In this document: one piece after another, positions 1 to 8,487 of the stretch | Layout: each line of letters opens with the position of its first letter | Numbering within the stretch: position 1 is the stretch's first letter | Origin: Chryseosolibacter sp035628595 | GTDB taxonomy: Bacteria; Bacteroidota; Bacteroidia; Cytophagales; Cyclobacteriaceae | Reading direction: 5' to 3' | Length of the DNA: 64,000 nt | Assembly: GCA_035628595.1 (NCBI GenBank) | Contig: DASPJN010000031.1 | Coordinates: 5,450 to 69,449, forward strand | Notes under the pieces: model-generated | Seen by the model: the letters and a program-made list of their open reading frames with translations, nothing else | What the model was told of the DNA's origin: nothing | Database searches by the model: none | Made by a program: the position numbers and the translations under genes

Positions 1-365
1 GCCTCCGCGTCGGCAAAGACAGGAAGCCGGTTGTGAAAAAACCTCAATTGCGGTCACGGCTAAACACGACGGAGGAACATCACGTCGCGCGATTCCAGCA
101 GGGCGAAGATGACATCACGACGAAAGAAACAACAAAGTACTACGTGGTCATTAAGTCCTTCAAAGATTTTACACCAGCCGATGCATTCAAGCGGAAGCTT
201 ATCGCTGAAAAATTCAATGGCAATGTCATTTACTCGGAAAAGGATAAACAGTATCACGTGTATGTATACAAAGCGGCGAAGTCGCCCGATGCTTATCGTG
301 AGGCAAAAAATCTCAGGTTGTACGCGGGCAAGAAAGCACGCGTGGTCAGCATCACCGCTCGCTGA
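1..365 (+). CDS. C-terminal fragment of a SPOR-like protein, open at the left edge
   Basis: The frame is open from base 3 to the TGA at 363-365, so the true start lies outside the window and the internal GTG at 33 is unlikely to be it. The last 75 residues alternate YYVVIKSF, FNGNVIYSEKDKQYHVYVY and YAGKKARVVSI, a beta-alpha-beta pattern like SPOR (peptidoglycan-binding) domains. A basic, low-complexity linker precedes it (LRVGKDRKPVVKK). In Bacteroidota such tails occur at the end of some PorP/SprF-type gliding and T9SS membrane proteins. That assignment is an inference, because the body of the protein is not visible. It converges on ppk1. Confidence 0.5.
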   Translation, partial: LRVGKDRKPVVKKPQLRSRLNTTEEHHVARFQQGEDDITTKETTKYYVVIKSFKDFTPADAFKRKLIAEKFNGNVIYSEKDKQYHVYVYKAAKSPDAYREAKNLRLYAGKKARVVSITAR

Positions 366-373
366 TCCTATGA

Positions 374-2500
374 TCAGATGAGCGTTGCAGCCAGGACAAT
401 CTCCTTGTCGATGTTGTAAAACTCCTTGTGCATGTTGAATGCGGGTTCCCCGTTTTGTGTCTTCTTCACGTACGACCCGTCTTCCTTCAGGATGTAAGCG
501 TTGACGTTATCCTTCAGGTTATAGAAAAGATTGTTGATCGCCTGGCGCTTGAGTATATCTTCTTCCAGCGAAAAGAGAGATTCGATCCGACGGTCAAAAC
601 TTCGCACCATCGCATCAGCGCTTCCGATATACACTTTCGGCTTTCCTGCATTGTGGAAATAATAGATCCGCGAATGCTCCAGGTATTCACCTACGATCGA
701 AAGGACTTCAATATTCTCGCTCACGCCTTTTCTGCCCGGGCGCAGACAACACATGCCACGAATGATCAGCTTGATTTTTACCCCAGCCTGCGATGCCTCG
801 TACAGGTTATCGATAAATTCCTTGTCCTGTAAAGAGTTGAGCTTAATAACAACACCTGCGGGAATACCGTTGCGGGCATTCTCAGCTTCGCGTTGAATCA
901 GGTTGCAAAGCTGGATCCGCATATCGCGCGGCGATGTAATCAGGTTGCGATAGGTTGACGGCTGCGAGTGGCCGGTGATTACATTGAAAAACTCAGAGAC
1001 ATCGTTGGCATACACCTCACGTGTTGTGAGCAGCCCGATATCCACATATAATTTTGACGTACGTTCATTGTAGTTACCACTTGAAAGATGAACATACCTG
1101 AAAACCTTGTCGCCCTCTTCTTTGCGAACGATGAGCAGAAGTTTCGTGTGCGTTTTTAAACTGCTCACGCCGTAGATCACAAAACATCCTGCCTTTTGAA
1201 GTCGTTGCGCTTCCCGCAAGTTGTTTTCTTCGTCAAAACGGGCTTTCACTTCGAAGAGCACCGCTACGTGCTTGCCATTCTCCGCAGCTTTTAACAACGC
1301 AGAGGTTACACGCGATTCCTTTGCCGCCACACGGTAAATTGTGATCTTGATCGACAGCACGAAAGGATCGTCGGCGGCTTTCTCCAGCAACTCGAGCACA
1401 GGCTCCATCGAATTATACGGGTGATGCAGGAGAATATCGCGCTCCTTCAATACTTCAAAAAGATCGAGAGACCCTTGCTCAGGAAAATTCAACGGCTTGA
1501 CTGACGGTCGGGGTTGCACACGTTTGGCCTTAAACTCATTGTGCTGCACGATCTGCTGCAGGCCCGAAAAGTCCAGCATACTCTCTTTGCTGATGCTGAA
1601 AATATTGTGCTCATCCAGATCCCATTGAATTTTCAGCAGGCGCATCATCCAGGGATCGGGTGTTCCTTCCACCTCAAGGCGAACCACACGACCGCTTCGC
1701 CGGGTTTTGATCTTTCGCTTGAGATCTTCGAGGAAATTCGATTCAATATCTTCACTTTCTTCCAGTGTAAAGTCTCCATTCCTGTTAATGCGGAACAGGT
1801 TGATGCTGGCGATCTCAACGTTCCTGAAAAGGTTATGGATATTCTGGCTGATGATATCCTCAACCGGTACGAACTGGATCACGTCATCCAGTGGTATCTC
1901 GTAGAACCTCGGAAGGTTGTGTGGTACCTGGATGAATGATACTTTCAGTTGATTGTTATTATCGCTTGGATTTTTTGTCACCACGCCAAACAACAACCTG
2001 TTGTTCATCAATACCGGGAAAGTATGGTAATTGTCGAACACCATCGGTGTCAGCATTGGGAAGATGATCGAGTTAAAAAACTCATTTACTTTGCTCACGC
2101 ACTCAGGCGAAAGATCTTCGTAGCCGGCGATCATGAAACCGTTCTCTCTGAACAAGGGTTTCAGCTGCCCGACATAAAAGTCATTCTGGTCTTTTGTAAA
2201 GCGGTGCATTTCGCTCAGCAGCAACCTGCGGAAAGGCTCTTCACGAAGACCGTTATAATCGAAACGCTCTTTCCCGTAGTCAATGTAATTGTAAAGCGAT
2301 CCGAGCCGGATCGTACAAAACTCATCAAGATTGGATGATGTGATCGCAAGAAATTTCAGGCGATCAAAGATGCTACGGCCCGTGTGCTTTGCCTGCTCAA
2401 GCACGCGATAATTGAACTGGAGCCAGCTCAGATCGCGGCTGATATAATTACTCTCCGCAATTTGCTGGGCAATCTTCTCAAGGGAAAGCACTTCACTCAT
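374..2500 (-). CDS. ppk1: Polyphosphate kinase 1
   Basis: Transfers the gamma-phosphate of ATP reversibly onto inorganic polyphosphate. At 708 residues it has the normal family length. The N-domain opens with SRDLSWLQFNYRVLEQA (21-37) and SSNLDEF (55-61). The two phospholipase-D-like halves carry the expected histidines: KTHTK, whose His451 should be the phosphorylated residue, and YYFHN (His616), followed by GSADAMVRSFDRRIE. It lies 28 bases downstream of gyrB on the same strand, so the two may share a transcript. No internal truncation is seen. Confidence 0.97.
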   Translation of the reverse strand: MSEVLSLEKIAQQIAESNYISRDLSWLQFNYRVLEQAKHTGRSIFDRLKFLAITSSNLDEFCTIRLGSLYNYIDYGKERFDYNGLREEPFRRLLLSEMHRFTKDQNDFYVGQLKPLFRENGFMIAGYEDLSPECVSKVNEFFNSIIFPMLTPMVFDNYHTFPVLMNNRLLFGVVTKNPSDNNNQLKVSFIQVPHNLPRFYEIPLDDVIQFVPVEDIISQNIHNLFRNVEIASINLFRINRNGDFTLEESEDIESNFLEDLKRKIKTRRSGRVVRLEVEGTPDPWMMRLLKIQWDLDEHNIFSISKESMLDFSGLQQIVQHNEFKAKRVQPRPSVKPLNFPEQGSLDLFEVLKERDILLHHPYNSMEPVLELLEKAADDPFVLSIKITIYRVAAKESRVTSALLKAAENGKHVAVLFEVKARFDEENNLREAQRLQKAGCFVIYGVSSLKTHTKLLLIVRKEEGDKVFRYVHLSSGNYNERTSKLYVDIGLLTTREVYANDVSEFFNVITGHSQPSTYRNLITSPRDMRIQLCNLIQREAENARNGIPAGVVIKLNSLQDKEFIDNLYEASQAGVKIKLIIRGMCCLRPGRKGVSENIEVLSIVGEYLEHSRIYYFHNAGKPKVYIGSADAMVRSFDRRIESLFSLEEDILKRQAINNLFYNLKDNVNAYILKEDGSYVKKTQNGEPAFNMHKEFYNIDKEIVLAATLI

Positions 2501-2528
2501 ATCAGCTTGATCAGTTAAGACTGAAGGA

Positions 2529-4484
2529 TCAAATATCTATGCGTGCGTATTTAGCATTTTTTTCGATGAAATCCCTGCGCGGAGCAACTTCGTCGCCCAT
2601 CAGCATGGAGAACAGGTGATCTGCTTCTGCAGCCGACTCAATGCTGACCTGCTTGAGGGAACGTTTTGCAGGGTCCATGGTGGTGGTCCACAACTGTTCA
2701 GGATTCATCTCGCCAAGACCTTTGTAACGTTGGACGTTGACTGAATCCTCCTTACCCTGTCCGAGCTCAGCCACGATTACGGCGCGCTCCTCCTCTGTCC
2801 AGCAATATCTTTCTTCTTTCCCCTTCTTGACCAGGTAAAGTGGCGGTAACGCGATATACACGTATCCGTTCTCGATCAGGTCTTTCATGTACCGGAAAAA
2901 GAAAGTGAGAATCAGTGTGCGTATGTGACTGCCGTCAACATCGGCATCGGTCATGATGATTACTTTGTGATAACGAAGCTTCGTCATGTTAAGCGCCTTG
3001 TCGTCGTCGACAGTACCAAACGACACGCCCAACGCGGTGATCATATTCTTGATTTCTTCGTTTTCGTAGATCTTATGTTCCTGTGCTTTTTCAACGTTAA
3101 GGATCTTTCCGCGCAGCGGAAGAATGGCCTGGAAATTTCTGTCACGTCCCTGCTTTGCCGATCCACCCGCCGAGTCACCCTCAACAAGATAAAGCTCACA
3201 GATCGATGGATCGGAACTTGAACAGTCAGCGAGTTTACCTGGCAAACCTGTTCCTGTCAACACGTTCTTACGTTGAACCATTTCACGTGCCTTGCGCGCA
3301 GCATGACGTGCCTGTGCGGCGAGAATGACTTTATTAACAATCATTTTCGCTTCACGCGGATGCTCTTCAAGGTAATGATTAAGCACTTCGCCAACAGCCT
3401 GGTCAACAGCGCCCATAGCGTCGGAGTTGCCGAGCTTGGTTTTCGTTTGCCCCTCGAACTGCGGTTCTGCAACCTTCACAGAAATGACGGCCGTCATACC
3501 TTCACGGAAATCGTCTCCGGAAATATCAATTTTAACTTTATCCAGCAATCCTGATTTGTCAGCGTAAGCTTTCAGGGTTCTCGTCAACGCCCTGCGGAAA
3601 CCTGCGACGTGCGTCCCACCCTCATGCGTGTTGATGTTATTCACGTACGATACAAGGTTTTCACTGAATGAGGTGTTGTAGCTCAATGCAACCTGGATTG
3701 GAATCTCGCCGCGATCATTTTCAATATAGATCGGCTCGGGAATAAGCTTCTCACGTGTTGAGTCGATGTACTCGACGAATTCGCGCAAACCGCCTTCTGA
3801 AAGAAAGACATCTTTTCTCGTTTCGCCAGCTTCATCCTTTTCACGAAAGTCTTCGAGATTGATCCTGATACCGGGGTTCAAAAACGCAAGCTCGCGCAAG
3901 CGTGACGCCACGGTCTCGTAATTGTATTCGGAAACAGTAAATATCTGCTTGTCCGGTTTGAAGTGAACAGTTGTTCCTTTCTTATCCGATTCTCCAATGA
4001 TCCGCACCGGGTACTGCGGATTTCCACGTTCATACTCCTGCTCGAAGATCTTTCCTTCGCGATGGATCGTTGCTTTGAGGTGCTCACTCAGCGCGTTTAC
4101 GCATGATACACCAACACCGTGGAGTCCACCAGAAACCTTGTATGTGTTTTTATCGAACTTGCCACCGGCATGAAGCACGGTTAATACGACTTCCAAGGCC
4201 GAACGCTTCTCTTTCTCGTGCATATCGGTTGGAATACCGCGGCCGTTATCCTCAACGGTTATCGAATTATCCTCATGGATCTTTACGTTGATCGTATCGC
4301 AGTAACCGGCAAGGGCCTCGTCAATCGAGTTGTCAACAACTTCCCAAATCAGGTGATGAAGACCCTTCGTTCCCACATCTCCGATATACATTGCTGGTCT
4401 TTTTCTTACGGCTTCCAGGCCTTCAAGAACCTGGATATTACTGGCTGAATATTCGGCAGGAATTTTCCCTTTTACTTCACTCAT
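2529..4484 (-). CDS. gyrB: DNA gyrase subunit B
   Basis: ATPase subunit of gyrase, which introduces negative supercoils together with GyrA. The GHKL ATPase shows EVVDNSIDEALAG (48-60), EDNGRGIP and SGGLHGVGVSCVNALS. The TOPRIM domain shows EGDSAGGSAKQGRDRNFQA from 435 and MTDADVDGSH (511-520). The C-terminus has QRYKGLGEMNPEQLW, the gyrase-type rather than ParE-type signature. Its 651 residues match Bacteroidota GyrB. The start MSEVKGK is supported by the normal N-terminal extension before the ATPase. The divergent spacer to the LRR gene carries two palindromes that could regulate it. Confidence 0.97.
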   Translation of the reverse strand: MSEVKGKIPAEYSASNIQVLEGLEAVRKRPAMYIGDVGTKGLHHLIWEVVDNSIDEALAGYCDTINVKIHEDNSITVEDNGRGIPTDMHEKEKRSALEVVLTVLHAGGKFDKNTYKVSGGLHGVGVSCVNALSEHLKATIHREGKIFEQEYERGNPQYPVRIIGESDKKGTTVHFKPDKQIFTVSEYNYETVASRLRELAFLNPGIRINLEDFREKDEAGETRKDVFLSEGGLREFVEYIDSTREKLIPEPIYIENDRGEIPIQVALSYNTSFSENLVSYVNNINTHEGGTHVAGFRRALTRTLKAYADKSGLLDKVKIDISGDDFREGMTAVISVKVAEPQFEGQTKTKLGNSDAMGAVDQAVGEVLNHYLEEHPREAKMIVNKVILAAQARHAARKAREMVQRKNVLTGTGLPGKLADCSSSDPSICELYLVEGDSAGGSAKQGRDRNFQAILPLRGKILNVEKAQEHKIYENEEIKNMITALGVSFGTVDDDKALNMTKLRYHKVIIMTDADVDGSHIRTLILTFFFRYMKDLIENGYVYIALPPLYLVKKGKEERYCWTEEERAVIVAELGQGKEDSVNVQRYKGLGEMNPEQLWTTTMDPAKRSLKQVSIESAAEADHLFSMLMGDEVAPRRDFIEKNAKYARIDI

Positions 4485-4561
4485 TTTTGGATTTTAAAAC
4501 CGTCAAAATTAAGTCTTTTTGCTTCGCTATAGTCACCTTTTCCTTTAAAAAATCACAATAT

Positions 4562-4575
4562 TTTGGACGTCCAAA
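4562..4575. promoter_or_regulatory. 14-bp perfect palindrome between gyrB and the LRR gene
   Basis: TTTGGACGTCCAAA is its own reverse complement. It sits in the 145-base divergent spacer, about 80 bases upstream of the gyrB start. The position suits a protein-binding operator, but no regulator can be named from the sequence. Confidence 0.4.
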
Positions 4576-4605
4576 TACATCAACAAAACAGCGTTGGAAA
4601 TCATC

Positions 4606-4621
4606 AACTAAACATTTAGTT
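4606..4621. promoter_or_regulatory. Inverted repeat AACTAAA-CA-TTTAGTT upstream of the LRR gene
   Basis: Two perfect 7-base arms are separated by CA, ending 8 bases before the ATG at 4630. The position fits an operator or a leader element. Function is unknown. Confidence 0.35.
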
Positions 4622-4629
4622 TTGAGGCT

Positions 4630-6039
4630 ATGTGCAACATATTTCACCGCATCATTTTGTTGTTTGCTTTCGGATGCTTCGCCAGTTCCGGCTGGGCACA
4701 ATTTTCAACAGACCGCGCGACCCGCACACCGATTTTCAGATCCGCAGCTGATTCAATCAGCTTTTCCAGGACGCGCGCGCGTATTGACTCCCTCAAACAA
4801 TACCGCGAAATTCCGCAGCATTATTGGGATAGTCTTAACGCTAAATTTGATGAACTTTATAAGACGGCAATCCTTGATTACCGGATCAGCTACGTTCCTG
4901 ATCTCCGCCTGCCTAACCTGGACAGTATCACTGGCGACTTTCACGAGATCACCGCAGTGAGCATCAGCGGGCCTAAGAAACGCCTACCCGAATCGTTGTT
5001 TAAATGCACCAATGTCACAATGGTTGAGCTGGTCAATACATCCATTAAAAGACTACCACGGAAGCTCCAGCAACTGAAGAATCTTGAAATACTCGAGATC
5101 TATCACAATGAATCGGGTGGACACCTTCGCTTGAGGCAAAACAAAACGGTAAAACAACTGGTTATCAGCTCAAAAACGCCAGAACAACTTCCGCGCCGAT
5201 ACAGTGCTTTTGCTTCACTCGAACATCTCGATCTCTCACAGAATAATCTTACGCATTTTCCCAATGGCGCACGAAAAAATAAACGCTTAAAAGAGCTGAC
5301 GTTAAAGAACAATCGTTTGACTCTTGAGGGGAAGATTAAGTATCACCCGCACGTGGAGAAGCTTTCACTTCAATACAATAACATCGAACGGGTGCCCGCA
5401 AGTATCGCCAACTTTCCAAATCTCATCCGCCTGTCTTTAAACTATAACAAAATTACGGATGTCGATACAGCCATTGTGCAACTCCAGAAGCTGGAAGCGT
5501 TGTCTTTTTACAAGAATAATTTATCACGGATACCGACCCCGTTGTACTACCTCTCATCGCTGAAGGGAATTGACCTATTCTACAATGAAATTGAAAGCCT
5601 GGATTCAACGCTTTCATATTGGAAGAATCTTGAAGTGTTGTACCTCAATCACAACAAGCTAATTTTTCTTCCTCAAAATATCGATAAACTTTCCCGGTTG
5701 GATGCCTTGTTTCTCGCTCACAACCGGATCGATCGCCTGCCTCTTTCGATTGGAAATCTGCGAAAGCTGAAAGTATTGAAAGTCAGTCACAATTACCTTC
5801 GAACTTTACCTCCATCGCTGCTGGATTTGTCGGACATGGAAGACCTGGACATTGCAAGCAATTATCTGTCAGATATTGACCCCCGGTATTTTGACTTTAA
5901 GCAATTCAAAATATTCTCACTCGGAAATAATCCCTGGTCAACGGAAACGAAGCGTATACTACTTACAAAGGTTCCGGAATTGCGGAAACGAAATGTCTTC
6001 GTGCACGTGCTTGGTGAAAATGAATCGCTTGATGATTAG
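4630..6039 (+). CDS. Secreted leucine-rich-repeat protein
   Basis: Starts with a clear signal peptide (basic and hydrophobic residues ending SSGWAQ, cleavage near residue 24). An alpha-helical stretch follows (DSISFSRTRARIDSLKQYRE), then from about residue 98 to the end 14-15 tandem leucine-rich repeats of 22-23 residues, such as LEHLDLSQNNLTHFP and LEVLYLNHNKLIFLP. The LxxLxLxxN and LP spacing is that of the bacterial SDS22/internalin-like class. It is probably exported and binds protein partners. There is no catalytic domain and no T9SS sorting tail. It ends 1 base from the convergent CoA-binding gene. A specific function cannot be given. Confidence 0.85.
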   Translation: MCNIFHRIILLFAFGCFASSGWAQFSTDRATRTPIFRSAADSISFSRTRARIDSLKQYREIPQHYWDSLNAKFDELYKTAILDYRISYVPDLRLPNLDSITGDFHEITAVSISGPKKRLPESLFKCTNVTMVELVNTSIKRLPRKLQQLKNLEILEIYHNESGGHLRLRQNKTVKQLVISSKTPEQLPRRYSAFASLEHLDLSQNNLTHFPNGARKNKRLKELTLKNNRLTLEGKIKYHPHVEKLSLQYNNIERVPASIANFPNLIRLSLNYNKITDVDTAIVQLQKLEALSFYKNNLSRIPTPLYYLSSLKGIDLFYNEIESLDSTLSYWKNLEVLYLNHNKLIFLPQNIDKLSRLDALFLAHNRIDRLPLSIGNLRKLKVLKVSHNYLRTLPPSLLDLSDMEDLDIASNYLSDIDPRYFDFKQFKIFSLGNNPWSTETKRILLTKVPELRKRNVFVHVLGENESLDD

Positions 6040-6040
6040 T

Positions 6041-6406
6041 CTAGTACTGACCGCTTCTTAGCATAACAAGGGTGCATCCGTGAACAACTTCGACACCTTG
6101 ATCTGATGCCATTTGCTCGAACGTATCGTTTTCAGTGCCCGGATTGAAGATGATTCTTTTTGGTTTAAGACTCAGCATGTAATCGTACCATTCGGGTTGC
6201 CGTTGCGGGCCAATGTATAGCGTAATCGTGTCAACGTCGCCGACATCAGGTTTTTCGTAAATATCCTGGATGTGGGTTCCGAATAACTCACCCTTTTTGA
6301 TCCCGATAGGAACAATTTCGTGGTTGTAACTGGTAAGCATGCTTGCAGCAATGTAAGCGTACCGTGATCTGTCTGTTGTCGCCCCGATGATAACCGTCTT
6401 TTTCAC
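6041..6406 (-). CDS. CoA-binding (Rossmann) domain protein
   Basis: Small single-domain protein of the CoA-binding family related to the N-terminus of succinyl-CoA synthetase alpha. It opens with VKKTVIIGATTDRSRYAY, a glycine-containing nucleotide-binding loop. It continues with YNHEIVPIGIKKGELFG, VDTITLYIGP and KRIIFNPGTEND, and ends with GVEVVHGCTLVMLRSGQY, the usual family ending. I prefer the GTG at 6406 (121 residues). A longer frame to 6463 adds a hydrophobic leader (MLFCSFYWKVFLL) that the family does not have. It probably senses or binds a CoA thioester in the cytoplasm; the partner is unknown. Confidence 0.8.
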   Translation of the reverse strand: MKKTVIIGATTDRSRYAYIAASMLTSYNHEIVPIGIKKGELFGTHIQDIYEKPDVGDVDTITLYIGPQRQPEWYDYMLSLKPKRIIFNPGTENDTFEQMASDQGVEVVHGCTLVMLRSGQY

Positions 6407-6491
6407 TTCAAAAGGAATTATGTCCAATAAAAAAACCTTCCAATAGAACGAACAAAATAACATTAACTTCGTTCCAAACTAAAATTACTTT

Positions 6492-8444
6492 ATGCGATTC
6501 TACTTTCTGCTGGTCATCGTGTTTACAATAACACTCCCTTCGGCCAGCCAGTCAAAAAAAACCAATGCTTATCAATATACAGTCGATCTCACAAAAGTGG
6601 TGAACGACCGTGTGTATGTGGAACTGAAGCCACCGGCCGTCACATCTTCAGAAATCACTTTTTATATGCCGAAGATCGTACCGGGCACATACGCCATCGC
6701 CGACTACGGCCGATATGTTGAGGATATCACAGCCGTTGACAAAAAAGGAAATAAGCTTCCTGTGGAAAAAGTTGAAGCCAATACATGGAAAATAAAAGAC
6801 GCAAAGAAGCTCGCAAAGATCAGCTACTGGGTTAACGACTCGTGGGACACCGAAGTCGCCGGCCCGGATATTTTCTGGCCTGCCGGAACCAACATCGAAG
6901 AAGGAAAGAATTTCGTGATCAATACGAGCGGATTCTTCGGGTACATCGAAGGACAAAAAGAAACCCCCTTTCAGTTCAACGTCGTCCGTTCGAAGGACCT
7001 GTACGGATCTACCGGACTTATCGCGACTGAAACAGGTGCGCCCCCATCTTCCATTAAACTTGAAAAAACTCCCGAGAACCAAAACAAGGTGGTTGACATC
7101 TACAAAACATCTGACTATGACGAGTTGGTTGATTCTCCCTTGATGTACAGCAAGCCGGATACAGCAATAATTAAAGTGGCGAATACAGAGGTACTGATCG
7201 GATCCTATTCTCCGAACAATAAAGTAACGGCCAAAGAAATCGCTGCGAGCATCCGTGAAGTGCTGCTCGCTCAGACCGAATACCTCGGCGGTAAACTACC
7301 GGTCGACAAATACGCGTTCATCTTTTACTTTACGGACCGGCCCATCATGAGCTACGGGGCGCTGGAGCACTCTTATTCTTCGATGTACTACATGCCTGAA
7401 ATGACCATCGACCAGATGAATCAACAGCTACGCGATTTCGCGGCACACGAATTCTTTCATATCGTTACGCCGCTGACGGTCCACTCAGAAGAGATTGATA
7501 ACTTTGACTTCAACGACCCGAAGATGTCGAAACACTTGTGGATGTATGAAGGTGTGACCGAATACTTCGCAGGAAATGTACAGGTTCAATATGGCCTGAT
7601 CTCTCCCGAGGAGTATATCGGCGTGCTGCAGGAAAAAATGATGACAGCCGATCAGTTTATTGATGATGTTCCGTTCACAGAGATCAGCAAACAAACGCTG
7701 GATAAATATCACGATCAGTACTACAACGTTTATCAGAAAGGGGCGCTTATCGGATTATGTCTTGACATTAAGCTGCGCCAGCTTTCGGCTGGCAAATACG
7801 GTTTGCGAAATCTGATGCTCGACCTTTCAGCAAAGTACGGTAAGAACAAAGCATTTGATGATGAAGAATTATTCGACGTGATCACGGCAATGACTTATCC
7901 TGAGATTGGCGAATTCTTTAACAAATATGTGAAAGGCAGCGAGCCGCTTCCGTTAAAGGAAACATTTGCGGCCGTAGGCATTGAATACGTTGAGGAAGAA
8001 AAGTTCGAAGACTACAGCCTGGGTATCGGCAATGAAAATATCGGCGTGACAGAGATCGATGGCCAGGCGAAGCTACAGATCGCTCACGCCGAAAGAATGA
8101 ACGACATGGCAAAAGCGCTGGAATTCCAGGAGGGAGATGTATTGATCAAAATCAACCAGGATTCACTCCCTGAACTCGGACCAATGTTCGGAATGTTTAT
8201 ACAGTCGCACATTGCCAAGCTACCGACGTTGGATACATTATCATATAGCGTGCTGAGAACGGGTGATGACGGGAATCAAAAACTTGTTGAGCTGAAGGCA
8301 CCGGTGAAAAAGATAGAAATGGTAAGAAAGCACAGTCTCTCCCCTATGGAAGACATAACGGAGGCGCAATACGCTTTGCGCGAATCCTGGCTGCGGGCGC
8401 CAGTGGCAACGGATCAGGAACAAAAACCGAAAGAGGATAAGTAA
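6492..8444 (+). CDS. M61 family (glycyl aminopeptidase-like) exported metallopeptidase
   Basis: Signal peptide in the first 20 residues (ending LPSASQ), then the N-terminal beta domain of M61 peptidases (KIVPGTYAIADYGRYVEDI). The catalytic thermolysin-like domain carries HEFFH (319-323) with the third zinc ligand in MYEGVTEYFAG (about 353). A PDZ domain lies near 535-610 (ALEFQEGDVLIKINQDSLPE). This order is the standard M61-PDZ architecture. Its 650 residues are the usual length. It probably cleaves N-terminal glycine or alanine from peptides in the periplasm. It is transcribed alone and ends at a strong terminator. Confidence 0.92.
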   Translation: MRFYFLLVIVFTITLPSASQSKKTNAYQYTVDLTKVVNDRVYVELKPPAVTSSEITFYMPKIVPGTYAIADYGRYVEDITAVDKKGNKLPVEKVEANTWKIKDAKKLAKISYWVNDSWDTEVAGPDIFWPAGTNIEEGKNFVINTSGFFGYIEGQKETPFQFNVVRSKDLYGSTGLIATETGAPPSSIKLEKTPENQNKVVDIYKTSDYDELVDSPLMYSKPDTAIIKVANTEVLIGSYSPNNKVTAKEIAASIREVLLAQTEYLGGKLPVDKYAFIFYFTDRPIMSYGALEHSYSSMYYMPEMTIDQMNQQLRDFAAHEFFHIVTPLTVHSEEIDNFDFNDPKMSKHLWMYEGVTEYFAGNVQVQYGLISPEEYIGVLQEKMMTADQFIDDVPFTEISKQTLDKYHDQYYNVYQKGALIGLCLDIKLRQLSAGKYGLRNLMLDLSAKYGKNKAFDDEELFDVITAMTYPEIGEFFNKYVKGSEPLPLKETFAAVGIEYVEEEKFEDYSLGIGNENIGVTEIDGQAKLQIAHAERMNDMAKALEFQEGDVLIKINQDSLPELGPMFGMFIQSHIAKLPTLDTLSYSVLRTGDDGNQKLVELKAPVKKIEMVRKHSLSPMEDITEAQYALRESWLRAPVATDQEQKPKEDK

Positions 8445-8450
8445 TAAGCA

Positions 8451-8487
8451 AGGTTCGCTGCGTTTTGCGGCGAACCTATTTTTTTTT
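8451..8487 (+). terminator. Rho-independent terminator after the M61 gene
   Basis: An 11-bp stem (AGGTTCGCTGC / GCGGCGAACCT, one G-T pair) with loop GTTTT, then A and nine T. The stem overlaps the TAG stop codon of the convergent oxidoreductase gene at 8476-8478, and the T tract encodes that protein's terminal lysines. Confidence 0.92.

Noticed and set aside
362..377. Inverted repeat CTGATC-CTAT-GATCAG between the first gene and ppk1
   Set aside because: Only six base pairs and no T tract on either strand; not convincing as a terminator.
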